Origin: Corynebacterium meitnerae
GTDB lineage: Bacteria > Actinomycetota > Actinomycetes > Mycobacteriales > Mycobacteriaceae
Length of the DNA: 64,000 nt
Assembly: GCF_027570075.1 (NCBI RefSeq)
Contig: NZ_JAKMUS010000008.1
Span: 1 to 64,000 of the forward strand
Direction: 5' to 3'
Under the pieces are notes generated by a model that was given only the letters and a program-made list of their open reading frames with translations, was not told the DNA's origin and ran no database searches. Position 1 is the stretch's first letter. The number at the start of each line of letters is the position of its first letter. The position numbers were made by a program, and so were the translations under genes. Shown here in pieces: positions 56,659 through 64,000 of this stretch.

Positions 56659-58199
56659 CGGATCACCTCCACGGTCTTGGCCTGCGCCATCGCAATGGCA
56701 TTAAGCACAGCGTAGGCCTTGTGCAGGGTTTCATCAGCTTCGGCCTGTGGATTGGAGTCACGGACAACACCGGCGCCGGCCTGCACGGTGGCCACCCCAG
56801 CGCGGACGAAGGCGGAGCGGATAACAATGCAGGTGTCGAATTCGCCGTTGCCGCGCAGGTACCCCACCGCCCCACCGTAGGAACCGCGACGGGTGCCTTC
56901 GAGTTCGCGGATGAGTTCGGTGGCGCGCAGCTTCGGGGCGCCGGTTAGGGTGCCCATGTTCATGGAGGCGCGGTAGGCGTCGAGGGCATCGAGGTCGTCC
57001 GCAAGTGTTGCGGTGACACGGGAGACCAGGTGCATGACGCGGGAGTAGCGGTCCACCTGCAGCAGCTCACGCACCTGGCGGGTGCCGGGGCGGGCCACAC
57101 GCGCCATGTCATTGCGGGCCAGGTCCACGAGCATGGTGTGCTCAGCGATCTCCTTGGCATCGGTGCGCAGTTCCAGCTCCATGCGAGTGTCCAGCTCATG
57201 GGTCGCACCACGCGGGCGGGTACCGGCGATGGGATACAGCTGCACTTCGCGGGTCGCGGCGGAGAACTTCAGGTTGGATTCCGGTGAGGCACCGAAGAGC
57301 TCGTACGGCTCCCCCGCCCGATCGAGCCCGCGCACGTAAAACATGTACGGTGACGGGTTGGAATCACGCAGCTGCTGGTACGCCGCAAAAGCATCCGGGC
57401 ACTGCGCTGTGAACGCGCGCGCCGGGACGACCTGATAAATATCGCCGTTATAAATATTGTCTTTCAGCTTGTCCACATCACGGCGGAACTCATCATCCGC
57501 CAAGCTCGCCTCCACGCGCAACGTGCCCTCACCCTGCGGGGTTGTGGGTGCGGGGGTGTGCGCTGTGCGGATCAGCTCAGCAAGCTCAAGCATTCGCTTA
57601 TCGACGTCCCCCGTCCCCCAATCAACCCCCGACAACCGCGCCGTCGACGCGCGGTGATCAATGGTGAGGACGATCTCGGCGAGGATGAACTGGAAATCCG
57701 GGTAGGTGTTCGTGCTCTCATCGACGGCCGGCAGTTCCTCGAACGTGGCCAGGTAATCAAAGGCGAATCCACCGACGACCATGGGGAGGACATTCTCGGA
57801 GTCGGAGTAGCCCGCATCGCGGGTCAGGGCGCGCAGGACCTCAACCGTGCTCGGGGCAGTCAGGCGCTCACGCTCATCCGCGGCCGTGGACGGTGGGAAG
57901 CTGAACGTGACCGGCTCGCGTGAGGTGAGGTAGTCGGCCAGCTGCTCCGTCAGGCGAGCAATGATCTGCTTCCCCGCCGGGCTCAGCGGCTCCGCCACAA
58001 CCTCGTGGCCGTTGCACGTCAAACGCACAGACGCGCCGAGCACCGCCACGGACTGCAAACCAGACTTCGTGGTGATGTCGGCGGATTCCAGCAGCACCGT
58101 ATCCGTGAGTGTTGTGCCGCCAAGGTGAGCGAACAAGGCGGAGGCATCGGCGTGGTACGCCACGTCCATGTGTTGAACACGGGGTGAAGGATTGCTCAT
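56655..58199 (-). CDS. trpE: Anthranilate synthase component I
   Basis: This 514-residue chorismate-utilising enzyme carries the Trp feedback motif LLESADITTKSGLQS near the N-terminus and the catalytic region DIYQVVPARAFTAQCPD, GTRPRGAT, LVDLARNDMARV and YGGAVGYLRGNGEFDTCIVIRSAF. Start 58199 (MSNPSPRV) fits relatives; a longer form from 58229 is possible because that ATG directly follows the stop of the upstream gene. No Trp-rich leader peptide or attenuator is seen upstream. A CGTCGATAAGC copy (57596-57606) encodes part of GDVDKR. Confidence 0.96.
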   Translation of the reverse strand: MSNPSPRVQHMDVAYHADASALFAHLGGTTLTDTVLLESADITTKSGLQSVAVLGASVRLTCNGHEVVAEPLSPAGKQIIARLTEQLADYLTSREPVTFSFPPSTAADERERLTAPSTVEVLRALTRDAGYSDSENVLPMVVGGFAFDYLATFEELPAVDESTNTYPDFQFILAEIVLTIDHRASTARLSGVDWGTGDVDKRMLELAELIRTAHTPAPTTPQGEGTLRVEASLADDEFRRDVDKLKDNIYNGDIYQVVPARAFTAQCPDAFAAYQQLRDSNPSPYMFYVRGLDRAGEPYELFGASPESNLKFSAATREVQLYPIAGTRPRGATHELDTRMELELRTDAKEIAEHTMLVDLARNDMARVARPGTRQVRELLQVDRYSRVMHLVSRVTATLADDLDALDAYRASMNMGTLTGAPKLRATELIRELEGTRRGSYGGAVGYLRGNGEFDTCIVIRSAFVRAGVATVQAGAGVVRDSNPQAEADETLHKAYAVLNAIAMAQAKTVEVIR

Positions 58200-58229
58200 G
58201 CTGTCAAGCTTAGGCTGGTGATGAGGCAT

Positions 58230-58685
58230 TTAACTCTGATCCGCCTCACGCGCTGCATTGCGGAGCGCATCCAGGTTCACCGCGGGCGCCGGGGTGGCGT
58301 CGGTGGAATTGGTGGAGTCGGCAGAGTTAGCGTTGGCGGCCCGAACGTCGTCGATAAGCCGTGCAGCACGCGCACCCATGTTCCCGCCGAGCGCACACGC
58401 GACAACCGCGAGCACAGCGAGCACCGCTGGAACAAGCCACAGCCAACCGGAAGCGATGAATGAAAACGCCGCGCCGAATGCCAGCGCAGCACCCCCGAAG
58501 ATCAAGTACGGGCCCACAATCCGGTGAGCCTGCACCCAAATACCTTCATCCTTACGCACCTCTGGGACACGCAAACCCACAATGCTGTTACCTGGCAGGC
58601 GACCCGCAGTAGCGAGCGCACCAGGAATCAGCAGAGCAAGAGCACAAACGATGAAGATAATTCCGATAATGGCGCCAGCAGTCAT
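58230..58685 (-). CDS. SdpI/YfhL-like membrane protein at the head of the trp operon
   Basis: The 151-residue protein has an N-terminal helix (AIIGIIFIVCALALLIPGAL), the SdpI-like motif LPGNSIVGLRVPEVRKDEGIWVQAHRI, two further helices (YLIFGGAALAFGAAFSFIA and WLVPAVLAVLAVVACAL), and a polar tail. SdpI gives immunity to a killing peptide in Bacillus; the wider family is of unknown role. Its TAA directly touches an in-frame ATG for trpE, so it is coupled to the trp genes. A CGTCGATAAGC copy lies in the codons for RLIDDV. Confidence 0.8.
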   Translation of the reverse strand: MTAGAIIGIIFIVCALALLIPGALATAGRLPGNSIVGLRVPEVRKDEGIWVQAHRIVGPYLIFGGAALAFGAAFSFIASGWLWLVPAVLAVLAVVACALGGNMGARAARLIDDVRAANANSADSTNSTDATPAPAVNLDALRNAAREADQS

Positions 58686-58783
58686 GCCTAGAAAGTCTAC
58701 TAGGGGGCAACAGTTTCGTATTGGGAGGTTCCGTGATGGACAATGCAGGAGTACATGTCAATTCCTGTGCAAAGGTTTCTACT

Positions 58784-60013
58784 ATGAACTCTAAGTCGAT
58801 CACCCGGTCGCTGCTGTTCTGGATTGTCGTGGCCATCATCCTCGGCATCGCTTGCAGCTTCTTCTTCCCCGTGTGGCTCGCCCGCATTTTCATTACCTTC
58901 AACGGACTGTTCTCCAACTTCTTGGGCTTCTTTGTCCCGGTGCTCATCTTCGCGTTGATCACCCCGGCCATCGCCGGTCTGGGCAAGGGCGCCGGCAAGT
59001 GGCTGGGCCTCACCGCCGGCATCGCCTACGGCTCCACTATCATCTCCGGCCTCACCGCCTGGGGTCTCTCCGTGGCGCTGTACCCGTGGCTGCTGGGCGA
59101 CCAGAAGCTCATCACGGCTGTGGATGACGTGGAGGAGGGTGCTTTGTCCCCCTTCTTCTCTGTGGAGATTGATCCGCCGTTCGCTGTCATGACGGCTCTG
59201 GTGCTGGCCTTCTGCGTGGGCATTGCTATGACCGCAGTGAAGTCCGACACGATGTACAAGCTGGCCACCGAATTCGAAGGCGCGATTATGAAGGTGGTTA
59301 CCTCCTTTGTTATCCCGCTGCTGCCGCTGTTCATCTTCGGCATGTTCCTCAACCTGGGCATGAACGACAACATGGGCGCCACCCTCACCGCCTTCGGCAA
59401 GGTGCTGGCTCTCGCTGTCATCATGACCATCGTGCTGCTCGTTCTCCAGTACCTCATCGCTGGCGCTGTCGCTGGCGTCAACCCGGTGACCGCGCTGCGC
59501 AACATGCTGCCGGCCTACTTCACCGCCCTGGGTACCTCCTCGTCTGCAGCCACGATCCCGGTCACCCTCAAGTCCACCCTGAACAACAAGGTGGATGAGA
59601 ACGTTGCCGGCTTCGTCGTTCCGCTCTGCGCAACGATCCACCTGTCTGGCTCCATGATGAAGATTGCCCTCTACGCCTTCGCCGTCATCTACATGGCTGG
59701 CATGGACGTCTCCTGGGGTCTCTCCCTCGGCTTCATCCTCCTGCTCGGCATCATGATGATCGCCGCGCCGGGCGTCCCAGGTGGCGCCATCATGGCGGCA
59801 ACCGGTCTGCTCGCCTCCATGCTCGGCTTTAACGACGACATGGTCGCGCTCATGATCGCCGCCTACATCGTCATCGACTCCTTCGGCACCGCAGCCAACG
59901 TCACCGGCGACGGCGCGATCGCGCTCGTGGTCAACCGCTTCGCTGCTGGCAAGGTGGAGCGCATTTCGGCCGATGATTCTGAGGAGCAGGAGCTTATCGA
60001 CGAAAGCGCGTAG
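58784..60013 (+). CDS. Dicarboxylate/amino acid:cation symporter (DAACS family)
   Basis: The 409-residue membrane protein has the family hairpin-loop motif ALGTSSSAATIPVTLKSTLN, and the later conserved ATIHLSGSMMKIALYAF and IDSFGTAANVTGDGAIALVVNRF of SstT/GltP-type carriers. It imports an acidic or hydroxy amino acid or dicarboxylate with Na+ or H+; the exact substrate cannot be told. Start 58784 (MNSKSITRS) has AAAGG upstream; an ATG at 58736 with GAGG is an alternative. Confidence 0.9.
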   Translation: MNSKSITRSLLFWIVVAIILGIACSFFFPVWLARIFITFNGLFSNFLGFFVPVLIFALITPAIAGLGKGAGKWLGLTAGIAYGSTIISGLTAWGLSVALYPWLLGDQKLITAVDDVEEGALSPFFSVEIDPPFAVMTALVLAFCVGIAMTAVKSDTMYKLATEFEGAIMKVVTSFVIPLLPLFIFGMFLNLGMNDNMGATLTAFGKVLALAVIMTIVLLVLQYLIAGAVAGVNPVTALRNMLPAYFTALGTSSSAATIPVTLKSTLNNKVDENVAGFVVPLCATIHLSGSMMKIALYAFAVIYMAGMDVSWGLSLGFILLLGIMMIAAPGVPGGAIMAATGLLASMLGFNDDMVALMIAAYIVIDSFGTAANVTGDGAIALVVNRFAAGKVERISADDSEEQELIDESA

Positions 60014-60040
60014 CTTCGCTAACCCCTCTTGGCTTTAGCC

Positions 60041-60076
60041 AAAAACCGATGTTTCACGTGAAACATCGGTTTTTTT
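60041..60076. terminator. parS site forming a 34-bp perfect palindrome with T-run
   Basis: The parS core TGTTTCACGTGAAACA (60050-60065) is extended on both sides by CCGA/TCGG and A5/T5 into arms 60041-60057 and 60058-60074 that pair without mismatch. T-runs on both strands make it look like an intrinsic terminator for the transporter message as well as a ParB site. Confidence 0.9.
60050..60065. promoter_or_regulatory. parS core within the 60041-60076 palindrome
   Basis: TGTTTCACGTGAAACA; third perfect parS of the window. All three lie on the right arm, 27-36 kb from the origin. Confidence 0.96.
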
Positions 60077-60091
60077 CTTTGCGCGCCTACG

Positions 60092-61558
60092 ATGGAGCGC
60101 ATGGCTTTGGGATCAACAGCGAAGATCGCCCTCGGAACCTTAGGCGCCGCCGCTCTCGTCGGTGTTGGCACTACCGGACTGATTTATTCACTGACGGACG
60201 CGCCCGACCCGGCGCAGTTCGTTGTTGAGGTGGGCCAGGCTCCCACCGTGACTATCGACGACCCCCAGGACGTCCTCTCCCCCGAGGATGAAGCCCGCAT
60301 GCTTCGCGACGCTGAACGCCTCGACCACCCCGCCGTGGTAAAGCAGCTCCACTACCTCGTCTTCGCCACTAACCACGAGAATGTTTTCGACTCCGTGGAA
60401 GAGTACGTGCGGGACGCCTACCCGGAACTCATTGGCAATGCGGAGAACGACGATGACCGCTTCGCCGATGGCACCGCCATCATCGGCGTGGGCCTTGATC
60501 CCCGCCAGGCGTTTGCCTACTACGGCGACGACGTGGCCGCCGAGCTCCAGGTCGATTACGGCCAGCGCGATGAAGAGGTCCTCGATGCCATGGAGCCCGG
60601 CGTGCGCGACGGCAACATCCCGGCTGGTCTTTTCGCCGCCGCCAAGACAGCTTTCGACGTGGAGGCCGCCGAGGAATACGGCCTGGACAAAGCTAATGGT
60701 GACCGCGGCGGGTGGGCCTTTGGTGGCGGTGCGGGCGCTGCTGGTGCCACTGCCGCCGTTGGTGTGGCCGTAGGCCTTTCCCGGCAGAGCCGACGCCGCA
60801 AGCTGGAGCAAGCCCGCGAGGACTACAAGGCCGTGACCGGTGAGTACGCGGCGCTATCCGGCCGCCTCGATGAGGTGGACATCCGCGCGAGTTCCCTGTC
60901 CTCCGCCTTCGCCGATGCGGAGATGCGCAAGCAGTGGGCGGAGGTCCGTGATCGCTTCCTCGGCTACCACGAGACCGTCAGTGGCGCCGGCGGGATCGGC
61001 GATATTGACATGACCAATGACAAGCAGGTGCTGAAGAACAGCAAGAAGCTGCGCGATGCCGCTGAATCGGTCGAGCACGTCTCCAACGCCGAGGACAACA
61101 TCAACCGGATATTCAACATTGAAAATGGCGATGCCACCACCCGCCGCACCAGCCTCACCGATCTACGCGAGGACGTGATGGAGGCCCGCGTCGGCGTAAA
61201 GAATGATCGGTTGAGCTACGAGCTTGGCCAGCTGCTGGAGCGCATCAACTGGCTCGACTCCAACCCGACGGCCCCGAACTTCATGGACGAATTCGTCCGT
61301 GTACTCGGTGATTACCGCCTGCTGCTGGACCAAGTGAAGAAGGAAGAGTTCTCCGACGTCAAGGAATACGAGCCACTCCACCGCCCAGCCATCTACGAGC
61401 GTGATTACTACTACCCCGGCTACATCAGCTACGTGTCCATGAGCAGCTGGCACGACAGCAACGTCCGCGCCCACGAAGACGCACAGTCTTCCTCCAGCAC
61501 CCGCCCGGGTGTGTCCTCCTCCGGCTTCAGCGCCTCGGGCAGTTCCTCGTCGTTCTAG
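60092..61558 (+). CDS. DUF5129/TPM-domain-like membrane protein
   Basis: This 488-residue protein has an N-terminal helix (IALGTLGAAALVGVGTTGLIYSL) and an extracytoplasmic TPM-like domain (about residues 45-200, with VLSPEDEARMLRDAERL and FADGTAIIGVGLDPRQAFAYYGDD). A second helix (GGGAGAAGATAAVGVAVGL) is followed by a long cytosolic helical region (RRRKLEQAREDYKAV...) and a Ser/Gly-rich end SSSGFSASGSSSSF. The layout fits corynebacterial DUF5129 proteins; the function is unknown. It is separated from the transporter by the parS palindrome. Confidence 0.8.
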   Translation: MERMALGSTAKIALGTLGAAALVGVGTTGLIYSLTDAPDPAQFVVEVGQAPTVTIDDPQDVLSPEDEARMLRDAERLDHPAVVKQLHYLVFATNHENVFDSVEEYVRDAYPELIGNAENDDDRFADGTAIIGVGLDPRQAFAYYGDDVAAELQVDYGQRDEEVLDAMEPGVRDGNIPAGLFAAAKTAFDVEAAEEYGLDKANGDRGGWAFGGGAGAAGATAAVGVAVGLSRQSRRRKLEQAREDYKAVTGEYAALSGRLDEVDIRASSLSSAFADAEMRKQWAEVRDRFLGYHETVSGAGGIGDIDMTNDKQVLKNSKKLRDAAESVEHVSNAEDNINRIFNIENGDATTRRTSLTDLREDVMEARVGVKNDRLSYELGQLLERINWLDSNPTAPNFMDEFVRVLGDYRLLLDQVKKEEFSDVKEYEPLHRPAIYERDYYYPGYISYVSMSSWHDSNVRAHEDAQSSSSTRPGVSSSGFSASGSSSSF

Positions 61559-61581
61559 GAAGAAGTTCTAGGAGAAACAGC

Positions 61582-62103
61582 ATGACCGCTATCTACTACG
61601 CCAGTTTCTACGGCTCGACCAAGCAATACGCCGAAGAACTCGCCACGCGCCTTGGCACCACCGCCGAGGACATCACCGAGGACACTGCGTCTGCCATCCG
61701 CGCCACCGATGAACCCCTGATCATCCTCTCCCCAATTCACGGGCCTTCCCATCCTGGTGTGAAGGTGGTGAAGGAGCTGGGTAAGGAGGGCGTCGAGAAG
61801 CGAAAAGTAGCCCTCGTGACAGTTGGCATGACTCTTGACCACGTGGTTGAGGCGCAGGACCCGGCCCGCGCGCTGCTCGGCGACCTGGCTGAGCATGTCG
61901 AGCGCTTCTACCTGCCCGGTCGGCTGAACTACTCCGAGCTCAGCCCCAAGCACCGCAACATCATGAAAGGCCTGATCACGATGTTGAAGCTCAAGCCCGG
62001 CAAAACCGAAAACGAGCGCATGATGATTGACACTTACGGCAAAGACACTGATCGCGTCGACCTTGGCAGGCTCGACGCGATCATGGAGTGGGCTAAAAAG
62101 TAG
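61582..62103 (+). CDS. Flavodoxin-domain protein
   Basis: The 173-residue protein has the phosphate-binding loop YYASFYGSTKQYAEELA at its N-terminus and PLIILSPIHGPSHPGVKVVKEL and VALVTVGMTLDH strands typical of flavodoxin folds (HemG-like group). It probably binds FMN and works in an electron-transfer reaction that cannot be named. A GGAGAA site precedes the ATG, 23 bases behind the DUF5129 gene. Confidence 0.85.
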   Translation: MTAIYYASFYGSTKQYAEELATRLGTTAEDITEDTASAIRATDEPLIILSPIHGPSHPGVKVVKELGKEGVEKRKVALVTVGMTLDHVVEAQDPARALLGDLAEHVERFYLPGRLNYSELSPKHRNIMKGLITMLKLKPGKTENERMMIDTYGKDTDRVDLGRLDAIMEWAKK

Positions 62104-62111
62104 GCGAGTTT

Positions 62112-62522
62112 TTACTGCGCCTGAGTGTTGTTGTTCTGCTGGTTCTGGAGATCCTTTGACATCTCGCTGGACAGCTGGCTGGACTCCTCTTTCAGGTCAA
62201 TCTCACCCTTAGCGGCCTGAACGATGAGGATGATGGGCGCAGCCACCACACCAACGGCAAGGAACACTCCGATGATCGGCAACGTAGCGCGCTGAGCCCA
62301 GACCGAGGAAGCATAGAAAGGGCCGGCTGGGTAGCCGGTGGGGGCCTCCACCGGCGCAAAAACAAACGAGAAGTAATTCTGAGCAGAGGTCTGCGCGTGG
62401 TGCGCTGCTTCACCCAGCTGACGCTGAACATCCTCGATGGTCAACGCATTAGCCTGCGGGGTGGCGGTGACTGGGGACAGTGCGATGGCCGCAGCAACAG
62501 CGGCAGCGGTGAGTTTCTTCAT
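62112..62522 (-). CDS. Small secreted protein with late membrane helix
   Basis: The 136-residue product has a signal peptide MKKLTAAAVAAAIALSPVTATPQANA, an amphipathic first part (IEDVQRQLGEAAHHAQTSAQNYFSF), a hydrophobic helix (PIIGVFLAVGVVAAPIILIVQAA), and a Gln/Asn-rich tail. The design resembles the small secreted proteins at 7.7 and 45.8-48.9 kb without clear residue similarity. Start 62522 has AAGGAG upstream. It is convergent with the flavodoxin gene (8-base gap). Confidence 0.75.
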   Translation of the reverse strand: MKKLTAAAVAAAIALSPVTATPQANALTIEDVQRQLGEAAHHAQTSAQNYFSFVFAPVEAPTGYPAGPFYASSVWAQRATLPIIGVFLAVGVVAAPIILIVQAAKGEIDLKEESSQLSSEMSKDLQNQQNNNTQAQ

Positions 62523-62646
62523 GGGTGCTCCTTGGGAAAATGGCCATTGGGCTGGGAAAACGCGTTCCAGTATGGAAGTTATCAGCATTGTTCTGTAACG
62601 AAGATTCTGCTCCTGTTTTCACCTCAGTGCGGGGGTAAACAAGCCA

Positions 62647-62662
62647 TGTTTCACGTGAAACA
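62647..62662. promoter_or_regulatory. parS site upstream of leuS
   Basis: TGTTTCACGTGAAACA, perfect 16-base palindrome, in the divergent gap between the small secreted protein and leuS. Confidence 0.96.
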
Positions 62663-62702
62663 TCGCTAGAGGTGTCCGGGCGCTGTGCTGGTGGGGGCGA
62701 CC

Positions 62703-62711
62703 TATTACACT
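62703..62711 (+). promoter_or_regulatory. -10 element of leuS, leaderless message likely
   Basis: TATTACACT contains the -10 hexamer TACACT (62706-62711), eight bases before the leuS ATG at 62720. No ribosome site is present, so transcription probably starts at or near the start codon. Confidence 0.55.
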
Positions 62712-62719
62712 GGCTAACC

Positions 62720-64000
62720 ATGACTAACGCGACTGGACCGGCGTACCGCTACACGGCGGGTATTGCCAACGAGATTGAGCAGAAGTGGCAGAAGTACTGG
62801 ATCGACAACGGGACGTTCAATGCACCGAACCCGGTGGGCGATCTAGCTACGGGTGAAGGTGAGCTGCCGGCTGACAAGCTCAATGTCCAGGACATGTTCC
62901 CCTACCCCTCCGGCGCGGGCCTGCACGTGGGTCACCCGCTGGGTTACATCGCGACGGATGTGTTCGCGCGCTACAACCGCATGTTGGGCAAGAACGTGTT
63001 GCACACGCTCGGCTACGACGCGTTCGGTTTGCCGGCGGAACAGTACGCCATCCAGACGGGTACGCACCCGCGCACGACCACGATGGCGAATATTGAGAAC
63101 ATGACGCGTCAGCTCGACGCGCTGGGTCTGGGGCACGATCGTCGTCGTTCGGTGGCCACCACGGACCCGGAGTTTTACAAGTGGACGCAGTGGATCTTCC
63201 TGCAGATCTTCAATTCCTGGTTCGATGAGGATCAGCAAAAGGCGCGCCCGATTAAGGAGCTTGTCGACGAACTCGAGGCCGGTACCCGCACCACCAAGGA
63301 TGGGCGCGTGTATGCCGACCTCGACGCGGCGGAGAAGCAGAAGGCTATCGACGAATTCCGCCTCGTCTACCTGTCTGATTCCATGGTCAACTGGTGCCCG
63401 GGCCTGGGCACGGTGCTGGCAAACGAGGAGGTCACCGCTGATGGCCGCTCGGAGCGCGGCAACTTCCCGGTCTTCCGCAAGCGTCTGCGTCAGTGGATGA
63501 TGCGCATCACCGCTTACTCGGACCGGCTTCTGGACGACCTCGAGCTGCTCGACTGGCCGGACAAGGTCAAGGCAATGCAGCGCAACTGGATCGGCCGTTC
63601 CCGTGGTGCGGAAGTAACCTTCCGTGCGCAGGGTCCGGCAGGTCAGGAATTCGGCATCGACGTCTTCACCACCCGCCCCGACACCCTCTTCGGTGCCACC
63701 TACATGGTTCTCGCGCCGGAGCATGAGCTCGTGGATGAGTTGGTGGCAGAGGGGTACGCAGGGGACGTCGATAAGCGATGGACCTATGGCGAAGCAACGC
63801 CGAAGGATGCTGTGGCGGCGTACAAGCGCGCGATCGCGGCGAAGTCTGACGTGGAGCGTCAGGAGAATAAGGAAAAGACCGGTGTTTTCCTGGGCTCGTA
63901 TGCCGTGAACCCGGTGAGCGGTGAGAAGGTGCCGGTGTTCATCGCGGATTACGTGCTCATGGGTTACGGCACGGGCGCGATCATGGCGGTGCCGGCGCAC
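62720..64000 (+). CDS. leuS: Leucyl-tRNA synthetase (5' part)
   Basis: The first 427 codons are present and the gene runs off the window. The class I signature is [17 protein letters not shown] (HIGH motif, residues about 60-75), followed by [15 protein letters not shown]. The editing domain is entered at about residue 280 ([20 protein letters not shown]). A CGTCGATAAGC copy (63766-63776) encodes part of GDVDKR. The message is probably leaderless. Confidence 0.97.
   Translation, partial: MTNATGPAYRYTAGIANEIEQKWQKYWIDNGTFNAPNPVGDLATGEGELPADKLNVQDMFPYPSGAGLHVGHPLGYIATDVFARYNRMLGKNVLHTLGYDAFGLPAEQYAIQTGTHPRTTTMANIENMTRQLDALGLGHDRRRSVATTDPEFYKWTQWIFLQIFNSWFDEDQQKARPIKELVDELEAGTRTTKDGRVYADLDAAEKQKAIDEFRLVYLSDSMVNWCPGLGTVLANEEVTADGRSERGNFPVFRKRLRQWMMRITAYSDRLLDDLELLDWPDKVKAMQRNWIGRSRGAEVTFRAQGPAGQEFGIDVFTTRPDTLFGATYMVLAPEHELVDELVAEGYAGDVDKRWTYGEATPKDAVAAYKRAIAAKSDVERQENKEKTGVFLGSYAVNPVSGEKVPVFIADYVLMGYGTGAIMAVPAH

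Overview
The window is a stretch of chromosome around the replication origin of a high-GC actinobacterium, most likely a Corynebacterium. The evidence is the gene order rpmH-rnpA-yidD-yidC-rsmG-parA-parB-cwlM-trxA-trxB-sigM-murJ on one side of dnaA and dnaN-recF-dciA-gyrB ... gyrA-DUF3566-tRNA-Ile-tRNA-Ala on the other, the corynebacterial trp order E-G-D-CF-B-A, an azlC/azlD (BrnFE-type) pair, a GlxR-type operator and parS sites. There is no R3H/Jag gene between yidC and rsmG, unlike in mycobacteria. The species cannot be fixed from the sequence alone.

Left arm (1-25 kb, mostly minus strand, leading-strand direction away from the origin): an IS256-family element; tRNA-Ala and tRNA-Ile; a DUF3566 membrane protein and gyrA; a small toxin-antitoxin-like pair (ribbon-helix-helix protein plus a degenerate Doc relative); a secreted Rib-repeat protein and a small secreted partner; a TPP-riboswitch-controlled thiD-tenA-tenA operon; a giant (2006-residue) Rib/G5 surface protein with a GlxR-type site upstream; an alpha/beta hydrolase; gyrB; an AT-rich HEPN (Abi-like) accessory gene inserted between gyrB and dciA; then dciA, recF and dnaN.

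Origin (24.3-27.6 kb): DnaA boxes flank dnaA on both sides. Three perfect boxes lie between dnaA and dnaN and three between dnaA and rpmH, with AT-rich DNA next to the dnaA 3' end.

Right arm (27.6-64 kb): ribosome, tRNA-processing and membrane-insertion genes, chromosome segregation (parA, parB), a catalytically degenerate CwlM, the thioredoxin system with its ECF sigma factor, a MurJ-pseudokinase fusion, a DUF6049 protein, a Nudix hydrolase, a CCA-adding enzyme, YqgE, and a branched-chain amino acid exporter pair. Next comes an accessory island of six tandem small secreted proteins of one family, an HNH/DUF222 protein, and a minus-strand operon carrying a Rieske protein and the whole trp pathway headed by an SdpI-like gene. 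The window ends with a DAACS transporter, a DUF5129-like protein, a flavodoxin, another small secreted protein and the 5' part of leuS. Three perfect parS sites lie in the last 10 kb; one sits inside trpCF and another forms a terminator-like palindrome.

The two most unusual things are an 11-base motif, CGTCGATAAGC, present 12 times exactly in 64 kb in coding and non-coding DNA, and the tandem family of small secreted proteins with an almost invariant C-terminal hydrophobic segment ending in phenylalanine.
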